Positions 17,030 through 26,486 of a stretch of DNA of 64,000 nt are shown piece by piece. The notes beneath the pieces are model-generated. The model worked only from the letters and a program-made list of their open reading frames with translations. It did no database searches and had not been told where the DNA came from. The stretch is taken from the NCBI RefSeq assembly GCF_017996735.1, contig NZ_JAGOGJ010000021.1:1-64000 (forward strand), written 5' to 3'. This DNA is from Niveispirillum sp. (lineage in GTDB: Bacteria > Pseudomonadota > Alphaproteobacteria > Azospirillales > Azospirillaceae). The first letter of the stretch is position 1. Each line of letters opens with the position of its first letter. Position numbers and translations under genes: made by a program.

Positions 17030-17803
17030 TCAGCCGCCAGCCTTCTTCGCGGCGCGGGTAGCATTGAACAAGGCGATGAACTGTTCGGTTTCGATGGCGC
17101 CGGGCACCACCGTGTCGCCGATGACAAAACCGGGCGTGCCGCGGATGCCCAGCTTCTGGGCCAGTTCCATATTGGCCTTGATCTCCGCCTCGATGGCGGG
17201 ATCCCCCATATCCTGTTCCAACTTCTTGACATCCAGCCCCACCTGTTTGGCGGCGGCGCGGATGGCGTCGCTGTCCAGGCGGCCCTCATGGCTCATCAGG
17301 GCGGTGTGGAACGCTTCGTACTTGCCCTGTTTGTTCGCGGCCAGGGCTGCCTTGGCCGCTTCCTTGGAGGAGGGGGCCAGGATGGGGAATTCCTTGTAGA
17401 CGACGCGGACCTTGCCATCGCCCTTCACGGCGGCGCTGCGTTCCGGATGGGTGCGCTTGCAATAGCCGCAATTATAGTCAAAGAACTCCACCAGGGTGAC
17501 GTCGCCCTTCGGGTTGCCGCCCACGGGCGACAATGCTGCTTGTTCCAGCGCCTGCCGATTCGATTTCAGCGCCTCGACCGTGGCTTTTTCCCCCTCGGCC
17601 TGCTGCTTCTTTTCCAGCGCTTCCATGGCTTCCAGCAGAATTTCCGGGTGGGTCAGCAGATAATCGCGGACGATCTGTTCCACGGCCGCCTTGTCCAACG
17701 GCTTGTCGGCGGCAGAAACGGGCAGGACCGGAAGGGTGGCTGAAACCGCGATTGCCGCAAGCAGGACCCGGAAGCGGCCGGAAACAGGAAGACGAAGGAC
17801 CAT
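17030..17803 (-). CDS. DsbA-family thiol:disulfide oxidoreductase (Com1/ScsC-like)
   Basis: 257 residues with signal peptide (RVLLAAIAVSATLPVLPVSA). After an N-terminal helical extension (residues about 35-95, KPLDKAAVEQIVRDYLLTHP), the thioredoxin fold begins with VTLVEFFDYNCGYCKRTHPE, carrying the CGYC redox site; the cis-proline loop is GIRGTPGFVIGD. The extension, of the type that oligomerises ScsC and Com1, suggests a periplasmic disulfide isomerase or oxidase rather than classical DsbA. No DsbB or DsbD gene is near. Synteny with aroQ-accB-accC in relatives suggests an ancestral cluster, here interrupted by 885 bp. Confidence 0.88.
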   Translation of the reverse strand: MVLRLPVSGRFRVLLAAIAVSATLPVLPVSAADKPLDKAAVEQIVRDYLLTHPEILLEAMEALEKKQQAEGEKATVEALKSNRQALEQAALSPVGGNPKGDVTLVEFFDYNCGYCKRTHPERSAAVKGDGKVRVVYKEFPILAPSSKEAAKAALAANKQGKYEAFHTALMSHEGRLDSDAIRAAAKQVGLDVKKLEQDMGDPAIEAEIKANMELAQKLGIRGTPGFVIGDTVVPGAIETEQFIALFNATRAAKKAGG

Positions 17804-17938
17804 GGTTCACACATCCATTGAATGATTGCCCGCACCATGGACCGGCATCGCGGCATACGCAACCGCGACGCGGAATGATCGACCCGTTTTCAAGAGGCTT
17901 GCCTACGGGCGCGAGCTATGCCGTGATACGTAAGTGTG

Positions 17939-17955
17939 CATTGGTACTGCCAATG
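17939..17955. promoter_or_regulatory. inverted repeat upstream of the HD-GYP regulator, possible operator
   Basis: CATTGG-N5-CCAATG, a perfect 6-5-6 dyad 58 nt before the proposed start of the REC/HD-GYP gene, in the 209-bp divergent region shared with the DsbA-family gene. The spacing suits a dimeric helix-turn-helix regulator; the regulator is unknown. Confidence 0.35.
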
Positions 17956-18012
17956 GCAATGTGTCAACTTGGACCCATTGCGGTAATGCCCGGGAACGGG
18001 GCAGGTAGGAAT

Positions 18013-19611
18013 GTGATCGTGGGGAGCGGCGACGGTCTGATGGCGGGGGGCGACGACGAATTCCTCTTCAAGGAGGAGGGGCCGGAGGTACCGGTCGCCC
18101 CGGATATGTCCGTGTCACGGCAGCCCTGGCTGATTCTGATCGTCGATGACGATCCGGAAGTGCATGCCATGACGCGGCTGGTGATGAAAAAATTCACCTA
18201 TCGCGGCCGCCCCGTCCAGTTTCTGTCCGCCTATTCGGCGGAGGAGGCGTTGGGCATCCTGCGCAACGATCCCGGCATCGCCATGATCCTGCTGGACGTG
18301 GTGATGGAGACCGATGACGCCGGTCTGCGTCTGGTCCCCCGAATCCGAGACGAACTGGGCAATAGTCAGGTCCGTATCATCCTGCGCACGGGCCAGCCGG
18401 GTCAGGCGCCGGAGGATGACGTCATCCACGGCTATGACATCAATGATTACAAGGCCAAGACCGAACTGACGGCGCAGAAGCTGGGTACGGCCACGGTCGC
18501 CGCCCTGCGCTCCTTCGAACATATCACGGAGTTGATCCGCTCGCGGCAGGGCATGGAACGCATCATTGATGCCTCCGGCAGCCTGTTTGCCCTGCGCGCC
18601 ATCGACAGGTTTGCCGAGGCGGTGCTGCGCGAACTGGCGCGGGTGCTGAACGCGCCGGTGGACGGGCTTGTCTGCGTGCCGCGCGGCAATGCCCGCGCCG
18701 ATGCCCAGATCCTGGCTGCGTCCGGCCGCCATGCCGACAGTATCGGCCTGCCGCTGGGGCACAGCGTCGATCCCGGCCTGGCCGCCAAGGTCATGGACGT
18801 GCTGCGCGCCCGTCAGCATCATTTCGATGACAACGATGCCATCCTGTGGCTGCGCACAACCGACGGGCGCGACGCCGTGGCCTGCCTGCATGTGGGTCGT
18901 CCGCTCGACCAGCTTGAACGCAAGCTGGCGGAGGTGCTGGGTGCCAAGATCGCCATCGGCTTCGACAATCTGCACCTCTATGAACAGGTGAAGCGCTCAC
19001 ACAAGGCGGCGGTGATCGCGCTGGCCGGTCTGGCGGAATATAAGGACCCCGATGGCGGCGGCGACCATGGCTTGCGCCTGTCCCGGCTGGTGACGGAGAT
19101 CGCCTTTGCCATGCGGTCGCAGGAAGGATGGGACACCACCATCGACGACGACTTCCTGGACCAGATCACCATGGGGGCCATGCTGTATGATATCGGCATG
19201 GTCGGCGTTCCCGACAGCGTGATCCGCAAGGATCAGCTTCTGGACGAGACAGAACGCCAGCAGATGGAACAGCATTGTGAACGCGGTGCCGCCATTCTGG
19301 AAAAGGCATCCCGGCTGGTGGAAGGCAGCAATTACCTGTCCTTCGGCGCTGCCATCGCCCGGGCCCATCATGAACGCTGGGACGGTAGCGGCTATCCGGG
19401 TGGGCTGTCGGGGACCGATATTCCGGCGGCGGCCCGTATCGTGGCCGTGGCCGATGTCTATGATGCCCTGACCCATCGCCGTTCCTGGCGCGAAGCGGTG
19501 CCGCTGGCCGATGCGTTGAAGACCATCGGGGACGGGGCCGGTACCCTGTTCGACCCCACGGTCGTGGCCGCCTTTTTCAAGGTGCGACAGTCGCGCGGGC
19601 GGATGCGGTAA
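18013..19611 (+). CDS. response regulator with REC, DUF3369 and degenerate HD-GYP domains
   Basis: About 532 residues; start uncertain (GTG 18013, GTG 18019 close behind AGGA, or ATG 18040). REC domain (about residues 36-160) with acidic pocket VDDDPE and phospho-acceptor ILLDVVMETDD; DUF3369 sensor-like domain (about 165-330); then an HD-GYP output domain. The GYP part is intact (HHERWDGSGYPGG) and ADVYDALTHRRSW is present, but the HD pair reads MLYDIGM instead of LHDIGK, so the metal-binding histidine is replaced by tyrosine. HD-GYP proteins hydrolyse c-di-GMP; this one may be inactive or use altered metal coordination. No cognate histidine kinase adjoins it. Confidence 0.88.
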   Translation: MIVGSGDGLMAGGDDEFLFKEEGPEVPVAPDMSVSRQPWLILIVDDDPEVHAMTRLVMKKFTYRGRPVQFLSAYSAEEALGILRNDPGIAMILLDVVMETDDAGLRLVPRIRDELGNSQVRIILRTGQPGQAPEDDVIHGYDINDYKAKTELTAQKLGTATVAALRSFEHITELIRSRQGMERIIDASGSLFALRAIDRFAEAVLRELARVLNAPVDGLVCVPRGNARADAQILAASGRHADSIGLPLGHSVDPGLAAKVMDVLRARQHHFDDNDAILWLRTTDGRDAVACLHVGRPLDQLERKLAEVLGAKIAIGFDNLHLYEQVKRSHKAAVIALAGLAEYKDPDGGGDHGLRLSRLVTEIAFAMRSQEGWDTTIDDDFLDQITMGAMLYDIGMVGVPDSVIRKDQLLDETERQQMEQHCERGAAILEKASRLVEGSNYLSFGAAIARAHHERWDGSGYPGGLSGTDIPAAARIVAVADVYDALTHRRSWREAVPLADALKTIGDGAGTLFDPTVVAAFFKVRQSRGRMR

Positions 19612-19623
19612 AGCCGCATCCGC
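19599..19623. terminator. hairpin across the end of the HD-GYP gene
   Basis: Perfect 10-bp inverted repeat (GCGGATGCGG / CCGCATCCGC, 5-nt loop containing the TAA stop) between the convergent HD-GYP and M48 genes. GTCTTGCCCT follows on the plus strand, a weak U-tract. Confidence 0.5.
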
Positions 19624-19632
19624 GTCTTGCCC

Positions 19633-21012
19633 TCAGTTATATTCCCGTGTCCCCGGATGGCTTTCGACCATCACGCGGATATCCTGCGCCCGGATCCATT
19701 CCGGCGAGCCGGCGGGCAGCATGCGTTCGGCCCGGTCGGCATGGTATTTGGCGGCCCGGATATCGCCGCGCGACAAGGCTTCTTCCGCGCGCGCATAGGC
19801 CAGCTGCGGCTGCATGTCCGCACGGCTGTAGGCGGATGACAGCAAGCGCCAGGTCAGGGCCGAATTATGCTCCAGCCGTGCCGCCGCCAGCAGATTGGTG
19901 ATGGCCTCGTTCAGGAAACGGTCATTGCCCACCTCCAGCAGCGCATGGCCCAGGGCGTTGCGCAGCAGACCGGATTCCGGGTCCAGTCGCACAGACTCGC
20001 GATAGGGGATGACGGCGTCGGCGGCCTTCCCATCCTCGAACAGGATTTGGCCTTTCAGTTCATGGAAATAGGCGTTGTCCTTCTCCTGCGCGATCAGGCT
20101 GTCGGTGATGGTCAGCGCCTCACGCACATTGCCCCGCTGATAGAGCGCGATGGCGCGGGCATAGCGGGCGGGGATGCCGGTATCGGTCGGTGAATAATGG
20201 CGCAACGCCACTTCCGGCCGCATGAAGCCCATCAGCTTGGCCACCATGCGTTCATGCATGGTGTAAAATTCTTCTGGTAACCGCTTGCCATTATTCTTGG
20301 ATTTCGTTTCCACGAAATTGCGGATGGCCTCGATGCGGTTGCGGGTCAGGGGGTGGGTGCGGACAAATTCCACCTGCCGGCTTTCGGGCAGCAGTTCCTG
20401 CCCGGCCAGCCGCTGCATCATCTTCATCAGACCTTCGGACGACCAGCCCAGCTTTTCCAGATACTGCATCGCCGCCTCGTCGGCGGAGCCTTCCTGGCCG
20501 CGCGTGAAGGCAAAGAAGGTGCGCATGGCCGCTTCCTGCCCGCCGCCCATCAGGCCGATGCCCACATCGGTGCGGCCCGCACCGATGGCGGCGGCCATGC
20601 CCAGCAGGGTGAAGATGCTGGCGATGGTGGCGGCGTTCGACATGGCGTCGCCGGCGCGGGCCAGATGGCCGCCGGCGATATGGCCGGTTTCGTGCGCCGT
20701 CACGCCGACCAGTTCGTCCACCGTCGTGTCCATCAGGAAGCCGGTATGGAAGAACATGTTCTGCCCGCCCGCGACGAAGGCGTTCAGGCTGTCATCATTG
20801 ACCATGGCGATGGTCACCGATTCCGGCACGACCCCTGCCACCTGCAGGATGGGGGTGGTATAGACGCGCAGGATGTGTTCGATTTCAGTGTCGCGGATAA
20901 AACTGATCGACCTCTGCGCCATGGCGGGTTGCACCGCCAGGGTCGCCGACATAAACAACGCCACGGCCGCACTGGCAATCCGCTTTGGAACCGCAAACAT
21001 GTCTCTATCCAT
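19633..21012 (-). CDS. M48 family metalloprotease with TPR domain (BepA-like)
   Basis: 459 residues from the ATG at 21012, preceded by GAGGGG at about 9 nt. Signal peptide AAVALFMSATLAVQPAMAQ. The M48 zinc site is HETGHIAGGH, with the third ligand region GQEGSADEAAMQYL; NAFVAGGQNMFFHTG is typical of the family. The C-terminal half has at least three TPR units (GNVREALTITDSL, GKAADAVIPYRESV, LEVGNDRFLNEAI). This is the architecture of BepA, a periplasmic protease/chaperone that checks outer-membrane assembly of LptD and BamA-dependent proteins. That role is inferred. It is divergent from the aminotransferase gene with the start regions only 58 bp apart. Confidence 0.92.
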   Translation of the reverse strand: MDRDMFAVPKRIASAAVALFMSATLAVQPAMAQRSISFIRDTEIEHILRVYTTPILQVAGVVPESVTIAMVNDDSLNAFVAGGQNMFFHTGFLMDTTVDELVGVTAHETGHIAGGHLARAGDAMSNAATIASIFTLLGMAAAIGAGRTDVGIGLMGGGQEAAMRTFFAFTRGQEGSADEAAMQYLEKLGWSSEGLMKMMQRLAGQELLPESRQVEFVRTHPLTRNRIEAIRNFVETKSKNNGKRLPEEFYTMHERMVAKLMGFMRPEVALRHYSPTDTGIPARYARAIALYQRGNVREALTITDSLIAQEKDNAYFHELKGQILFEDGKAADAVIPYRESVRLDPESGLLRNALGHALLEVGNDRFLNEAITNLLAAARLEHNSALTWRLLSSAYSRADMQPQLAYARAEEALSRGDIRAAKYHADRAERMLPAGSPEWIRAQDIRVMVESHPGTREYN

Positions 21013-21070
21013 CGGCAAGGCCCCTCGGCCCGACACTAGCCACGAAAAACATGGCGAGGGAAGGGCGAGT

Positions 21071-22258
21071 TTGAAAGCCCCGGTCGGTGAAAGTGCCTGG
21101 ACACCCTCCCGGCGCGGCAGCGTGGCACCCTTCATCGTGATGGAGGTGATGCGTGCGGCCAATGAGCGCGCGGCGGCCGGCGGCGATGTCCTGCATCTGG
21201 AGATCGGCCAGCCGGGAACCCCGGCGCCCAGGGGCGTGATTGCGGCGGCGCATGCGGCCCTGGATAATGACCGCATCGCCTATACCGACGCGTTCGGCAT
21301 TCCCCCCCTGCGGGAGGCCATCGCCCGCTGGTATCGCGACCATTACGGCGTGTCGGTTCCGGCCGAACGTATCGCGGTGACCACGGGGTCATCGGCCGGG
21401 TTCCTGCTGGGCTTTCTGGCGGCGTTCGAACCGGGTGACCGGGTGGCGCTGGCGGCCCCCGGCTATCCCGCCTATCGCAACATCCTGCGGGCGCTGGACC
21501 TTGTGCCCGTCGAAATTCCCACCGGCCCTGAAACGCGGTTCCAGCCCACGCCGGCCCTGCTGGCGGCGCTGGACCAGCCCGTGAAGGGGCTGATCGTGGC
21601 CAGCCCGTCCAACCCGGCCGGCACCATGCTGTCGCCGGAGGCCTTGCGCGACCTGGCGCTCTGGTGCGAGGCGAACGGCGTTCGCCTGATCTCCGACGAG
21701 ATCTATCACGGCATCGAATTCACCGCTCTGAAGGGGCAAACCGCTTTGGCCTTCAGCGAGCGGGCCCTCGTCATCAACAGCTTTTCCAAATATTTCAGCA
21801 TGACCGGCTGGCGCCTGGGCTGGATGGTGGTGCCGCCCGAACTGGTGCGGTCCGCCGAATGCCTGGCGCAGAATCTCTATATCTCCGCCCCGACCCTGTC
21901 GCAGCGGGCCGCCATCGCGGCGTTTGACTGCACGCCGGAGGCGGATGGCCATGTCACGCGCTATCGCCGCAGCCGCGATTTGCTGCTGAACGAACTGCCG
22001 CGCGCCGGTTTTGATAATCTGGCCCCGGCCGATGGTGCCTTCTATGTCTATGCTGATGTCAGCGGCCTGACCGATGACAGCGAAGCCTTCTGCAAACGCA
22101 TCCTGGCGGAAACCGGTGTGGCCATCACGCCGGGCCTGGATTTCGATACGCAGCGCGGCCACCGCTATCTGCGGATCAGTTTCGCGGCGGCAGAGGCGGA
22201 AGTGGCGGAAGCGGCCCGACGGCTGGTCGCCTGGCGGCGGGGCTTTAGCGCAGGGTGA
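21071..22258 (+). CDS. pyridoxal-phosphate-dependent aminotransferase (class I/II)
   Basis: 395 residues if translated from the TTG at 21071, which follows AAGGG with good spacing; an ATG at 20999 would add 24 residues and overlap the M48 gene start. Fold-type I motifs are clear: HLEIGQPGTPAP, TTGSSAGFLLGF, ASPSNPAGTMLS, ISDEIYHGIEF, the PLP lysine in SFSKYFSMTGWRLGW, and RISFAA near the end. It belongs to the AspC/YugH-like subgroup; amino-acid specificity cannot be assigned. Its stop overlaps the end of the convergent PhoD-like gene by 14 nt. Confidence 0.9.
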   Translation: MKAPVGESAWTPSRRGSVAPFIVMEVMRAANERAAAGGDVLHLEIGQPGTPAPRGVIAAAHAALDNDRIAYTDAFGIPPLREAIARWYRDHYGVSVPAERIAVTTGSSAGFLLGFLAAFEPGDRVALAAPGYPAYRNILRALDLVPVEIPTGPETRFQPTPALLAALDQPVKGLIVASPSNPAGTMLSPEALRDLALWCEANGVRLISDEIYHGIEFTALKGQTALAFSERALVINSFSKYFSMTGWRLGWMVVPPELVRSAECLAQNLYISAPTLSQRAAIAAFDCTPEADGHVTRYRRSRDLLLNELPRAGFDNLAPADGAFYVYADVSGLTDDSEAFCKRILAETGVAITPGLDFDTQRGHRYLRISFAAAEAEVAEAARRLVAWRRGFSAG

Positions 22259-23819
22259 CGGACCAGGCAGTGTCGCGCGTTTCCGAATGCCATTCGGCCC
22301 GCAGGTCTCCATCATCCTGCCCCATGATGGTCAGGTAGTTGCGCTGGGCCAGCAGCCGGCGGCCATTCTCGTCCATCGGTTCCATGGTCAGGGTCAGGCG
22401 GTCCCACAGGCTTTCCCGCCGTGCGGCCAGCCGTTCCATCACCTCCACCCCCAGCCCGTTGGGGGGGGGATGCACGATGCCGGAACTGACCAGTTGCCGG
22501 ATTCGGGTACCGGGACCGGACAGGACACCATTGGCCGCCAGATGCACCTCTCCCGACAGGATGGTGACGCAGGCGCCGCTGCGCCGGGCAAAATCGGCCA
22601 GGATGCGCAGCACCGTGCGCCATTCCTCCAGGTGCGCCGGGCTGCGCCATTGGTCGCGCAGGTCATCCTCCATCGACTGACGCCCCGGCAGCAGGTTCAG
22701 CACCCGCTCCGCAAAGCCGAATCCGGGGAAGATCAGCGGGACCGACGACATCAGCAGCAGATGCCGACAGGACGCGAACCGTTCCAGCCATTCCGGCAGT
22801 TCCGACAGGGTGGCGGGTGACATGACCTGACTGTCCGTCCGCTCGCTGCGCAGGTCGGGTGCCAGCACCCCGATACCGTTCAGCATCAACCCCTGGCTGA
22901 AGCCGGGCGGACCGGCGGCCAGCAGCGTGTCGGAAGGATCATCTTCCCCCATGCCCACCTGAAACAGCCGGAAGGCCCGGCGCGCGGCGGCATAGATGGC
23001 CTGGTAGGCGGGGCTGTCCAGCAGTTCGGCCGGATGCGATCCCCAGCCATCGATGATGTCATGGTCGTCCCACATGCAGAGCGAGGCCACGCCCGCCTGC
23101 ATCGCCGCCGGCTCGGCCAATGTCCAGGCATGCAGGTATGTCGCGATATACCAGGCCTCCAACTGGGCCTCCAGGTCCGGGCCGGCCGCCAGACCCGGTC
23201 GCTTCATCAGCTTCTTGGTGGCCGAAAGCTGCCGCAGCGCGGGTACCCGTTCCCACAGGCCATCGGCATAGACCTGATCGCCCCCCATCAGCAGCAGGTG
23301 CAGCGGCTGCGCCCGGTGGCGGCCCAGCAGGCGTGCCCAGAGCGCATTGCGCTTCAGCCCCGCCTCCTCAATGGCGCCTTCATCCTCGCAGCCGCCGCAA
23401 CTGACGAAGGCGATACGCGGGGCGATGGCCGTGCCGGGGATCGACAGGGTCCAGCGCCGTTCATCGTCCTGGAACCCATAGGCGGCCCGCCCATCTTGCA
23501 GCCCGCGCGGCACGGCGAAATCATAGCGCCACATGCGCAGAATGCCCGGCGGGCAGGGAACACCCGTCGGCCCCACGGGCGGCAAATCCTTCCATTCATG
23601 CAGAAAACGCGGCGGCACGGGCAGGGTGACGCCATCCACCCGCAGATCGGGCGGTTCCGCATCGCCGGCCAGCAGAAAACAGGCGGACACACGCCAGCGC
23701 TGGCCCGACCCGGTCGCGCCCTGGGCACCGCGTGCCCGGAGCAGCGGACCCAACAGGATCACCGGCGGTGCCGGTCGCGGGCGGGCACGCTTTCGGGAAG
23801 GGGGATTGGTGGGACTCAT
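22245..23819 (-). CDS. PhoD-like phosphatase / alkaline phosphatase D family protein
   Basis: 524 residues from the ATG at 23819 (GAGG four nt before); a TTG at 23828 is an alternative. No signal peptide. The metallophosphatase core has GGDQVYADGLWERV, MWDDHDIIDGWGSHP, LLMSSVPLIFP and LSGEVHLAANG, which supply the metal ligands in the PhoD-like superfamily. An N-terminal beta-rich region (residues about 30-130) precedes it. Unlike secreted PhoD there is no Tat signal, so it is likely cytoplasmic and acts on an unknown phosphodiester or phosphomonoester. Good family call, unknown substrate. Confidence 0.85.
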   Translation of the reverse strand: MSPTNPPSRKRARPRPAPPVILLGPLLRARGAQGATGSGQRWRVSACFLLAGDAEPPDLRVDGVTLPVPPRFLHEWKDLPPVGPTGVPCPPGILRMWRYDFAVPRGLQDGRAAYGFQDDERRWTLSIPGTAIAPRIAFVSCGGCEDEGAIEEAGLKRNALWARLLGRHRAQPLHLLLMGGDQVYADGLWERVPALRQLSATKKLMKRPGLAAGPDLEAQLEAWYIATYLHAWTLAEPAAMQAGVASLCMWDDHDIIDGWGSHPAELLDSPAYQAIYAAARRAFRLFQVGMGEDDPSDTLLAAGPPGFSQGLMLNGIGVLAPDLRSERTDSQVMSPATLSELPEWLERFASCRHLLLMSSVPLIFPGFGFAERVLNLLPGRQSMEDDLRDQWRSPAHLEEWRTVLRILADFARRSGACVTILSGEVHLAANGVLSGPGTRIRQLVSSGIVHPPPNGLGVEVMERLAARRESLWDRLTLTMEPMDENGRRLLAQRNYLTIMGQDDGDLRAEWHSETRDTAWSVTLR

Positions 23820-23981
23820 CGGCCTCAAATGGGTGATGGGCGGGCGGGACCAAGCTGTAACAGTTTGCCCAGGCTCATAGCCAGGGACTGATCCCGCTTT
23901 TTTCCCATTGCCAAGCGGTCGGCGGCAAGGCGGAATGGTGACATCTTTCTGTCATCGCCGCTGTTGAAAGTCTGCCTACCC

Positions 23982-26465
23982 ATGGATGCCCTTTACCGTT
24001 CGCGTGAAATTGGCCGCAAGGCTGAGGATGTGGATGCCCTGAAACGTTCCTTTCTGGAATGGCTGGTTTATTCGGTGGGCAAGGATGCCAAGACAGCGAC
24101 GCGGCGCGACTGGTTCACCAGCGGCGCCCTTTCCGTGCGCGACCGTGTCGTGGATCGCTGGATGGACACGACACGCGGGGTTTATGCAGCCGATGCCAAG
24201 CGCATCTATTACTTCTCCATGGAATTCCTGATCGGCCGGCTTCTGTCCAACAATCTGGACAATCTGGGCCTGACGGAGGTTTGTCGGGAGGCGGTGGACC
24301 GGCTGGGCCTGCGGCTGGAGGAGGTGCTGGACGCCGAACCCGACCCGGCGCTGGGTAATGGCGGCCTGGGGCGGCTGGCGGCCTGCTTCCTGGACAGCAT
24401 GGCGACCCAGCATCTGCCGGCCTATGGCTATGGCATCCGCTATGAATATGGCCTGTTCGAACAGCGTTTCGATCATGGATGGCAGGTGGAGTTCCCCGAT
24501 AACTGGCTGCGTTTCGGCAACCCGTGGGAATTTGCCCGGCCGGAAGTGCTGTATCCCATCCATTTCCACGGCCATGTCGAAACCTATGTCGATGGCGCGG
24601 GGGTGGAGCGCCGCCGCTGGGCCGGCACCGAAACCGTCCATGCCATGGCATTCGACACGCCCGTCGTCGGTTACGGTGGCGAAACGATCAATACGTTGCG
24701 CCTGTGGTCCGCCCGCGCGATGAGCGATTTCGACTTCACCCGCTTCAATGACGGTGACTACCTGAAGGCAGTGGAAGGCAAGGTCCTGTCGGAAAACCTG
24801 TCGCGCGTGCTGTACCCCAACGACGCGACGGAGGTGGGCCGCGAACTGCGCTTCAAGCAGGAATATTTCTTCACCAGCGCGTCCATCCAGGACATCCTGC
24901 GCCGCTATATGCAGCACCATAAGGATTTCGATGCGCTTCCGGAAAAAGCGGCCATTCAGTTGAATGACACGCATCCGGCCATCGGCATCGCCGAATTGAT
25001 GCGTATCCTGATCGATGTGCATGGGCTGGATTGGGACAAGGCCTGGGACATCACCCGCCGCACCTTCAGCTATACCAACCACACGCTGTTGCCCGAGGCG
25101 CTGGAAAGCTGGCCCGTCGGCATGATGGAACGGGTCCTGCCCCGGCATATGCAGATCATCTATGACATCAACGCCCGTTTCCTGCAGAGCATCTGGGGTC
25201 GTTCCGATGTCGATACGATCCGTCGCCTGTCCCTGATCGACGAAAATGGCGAAAGGCGGGTGCGTATGGGCGGGCTGGCCTTCCTGGGCAGCCACAAGGT
25301 CAATGGCGTGTCGGCCCTGCATACCGATTTGATGAAACAGACGGTGTTCGCCGATTACCATCGGGTCTTTCCCGACCGCATCACCAACAAGACCAACGGC
25401 ATCACCCCGCGCCGCTGGCTGCATCAGGCCAACCCGGCCTTGTCACGCCTGATCAGCAGCCGGATCGGCGATGGCTGGATCACCGACCTGGAACAACTGG
25501 CCTTCCTGAAGGAAAGGGCAGGGGACGAAGTCTTCCGCGAGGAGTTCCGCCGGGCCAAGCGGCAGAACAAGAAACGTCTCGCCGCCTATATCGCCCGCCA
25601 CCTGCATATCGATGTCGATGTCGACAGCATGTTCGATGTGCAGGTGAAGCGTATCCATGAATATAAGCGGCAATTGCTGAACCTGTTGCAGACTGTCGCG
25701 CTCTATAATGATATCCGGGACAATCCGAAGCGTGACTTCGTGCCGGTGACAAAGATCCTGGCCGGCAAGGCGGCCCCCGCCTATCACCAGGCCAAGCTGA
25801 TCATCAAGCTGGCTAACGACATCGCCCGCGTCGTGAATAACGACCCGCTGGTGCGCGGGCGTCTGAAGCTGGTGATGCTGCCCAATTACAATGTCAGCCA
25901 GGCCGAAATCATCATGCCGGCGGCCGACCTGTCGGAACAGATTTCAACGGCGGGCATGGAGGCATCGGGCACCGGCAACATGAAGCTGGCCTTGAACGGC
26001 GCCCTGACCATCGGCACGCTGGACGGGGCCAATGTGGAAATTCGCGACCATGTGGGGGCCGACAATATCTTCATTTTCGGACTGAACGCGCAGGAGGTGC
26101 AGGAGCTGCGCCAGAATGGCGGATTCGACCCGCGCGCCGTCGTGGGCGCCAATCCCCATCTGAAACGTGCCCTGGACATGATCGGCGGCGGCGCCTTCAG
26201 CCCCGATGATCCGGGCCGGTTCCGCCCTATCGTCGATGCGCTGTTGCACGGCGACCATTTCCTGGTCACCGCCGATTTCGAGGATTACCGCAATACCCAT
26301 GCGGCAGCCGTTTCGCTTTACCGCGATCCGGCGGAATGGATGGCCAAGGCCGTCTTGAACACAGCCGCCATGGGCTGGTTCTCCTCCGATCGCACCATCC
26401 TGGACTATGCGCGGGAAATCTGGAACGTGGCCCCGGTTCTGCCGGGTGGCGGCGACGCGGATTGA
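23982..26465 (+). CDS. glgP: glycogen/alpha-glucan phosphorylase
   Basis: 827 residues from the ATG at 23982 (MDALYRSREIGRKAEDV), the usual family length; the ribosome binding site is weak. Motifs of GT35 phosphorylases: ALGNGGLGRLAACFLDSMAT, YGIRYEYGLFEQ, QLNDTHPAIGIAELMR, VKRIHEYKRQLLN and the PLP-lysine region EASGTGNMKLALNGALTIG. It releases glucose-1-phosphate from glycogen by phosphorolysis in the cytoplasm. It stands alone: no glgA, glgB, glgC or glgX is in the window. Confidence 0.97.
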   Translation: MDALYRSREIGRKAEDVDALKRSFLEWLVYSVGKDAKTATRRDWFTSGALSVRDRVVDRWMDTTRGVYAADAKRIYYFSMEFLIGRLLSNNLDNLGLTEVCREAVDRLGLRLEEVLDAEPDPALGNGGLGRLAACFLDSMATQHLPAYGYGIRYEYGLFEQRFDHGWQVEFPDNWLRFGNPWEFARPEVLYPIHFHGHVETYVDGAGVERRRWAGTETVHAMAFDTPVVGYGGETINTLRLWSARAMSDFDFTRFNDGDYLKAVEGKVLSENLSRVLYPNDATEVGRELRFKQEYFFTSASIQDILRRYMQHHKDFDALPEKAAIQLNDTHPAIGIAELMRILIDVHGLDWDKAWDITRRTFSYTNHTLLPEALESWPVGMMERVLPRHMQIIYDINARFLQSIWGRSDVDTIRRLSLIDENGERRVRMGGLAFLGSHKVNGVSALHTDLMKQTVFADYHRVFPDRITNKTNGITPRRWLHQANPALSRLISSRIGDGWITDLEQLAFLKERAGDEVFREEFRRAKRQNKKRLAAYIARHLHIDVDVDSMFDVQVKRIHEYKRQLLNLLQTVALYNDIRDNPKRDFVPVTKILAGKAAPAYHQAKLIIKLANDIARVVNNDPLVRGRLKLVMLPNYNVSQAEIIMPAADLSEQISTAGMEASGTGNMKLALNGALTIGTLDGANVEIRDHVGADNIFIFGLNAQEVQELRQNGGFDPRAVVGANPHLKRALDMIGGGAFSPDDPGRFRPIVDALLHGDHFLVTADFEDYRNTHAAAVSLYRDPAEWMAKAVLNTAAMGWFSSDRTILDYAREIWNVAPVLPGGGDAD

Positions 26466-26486
26466 CGCCGTAGCCGACGCGGAGTG

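Noticed and set aside
17533..18012. 160-codon upstream extension of the REC/HD-GYP gene
   Set aside because: Overlaps the divergent DsbA-family gene and its control region; the REC domain begins shortly after 18013.
23976..25424. 482-codon minus-strand frame opposite glgP
   Set aside because: Composition of an antisense frame (His/Asp/Gln-rich), no start signal; glgP is unequivocal.
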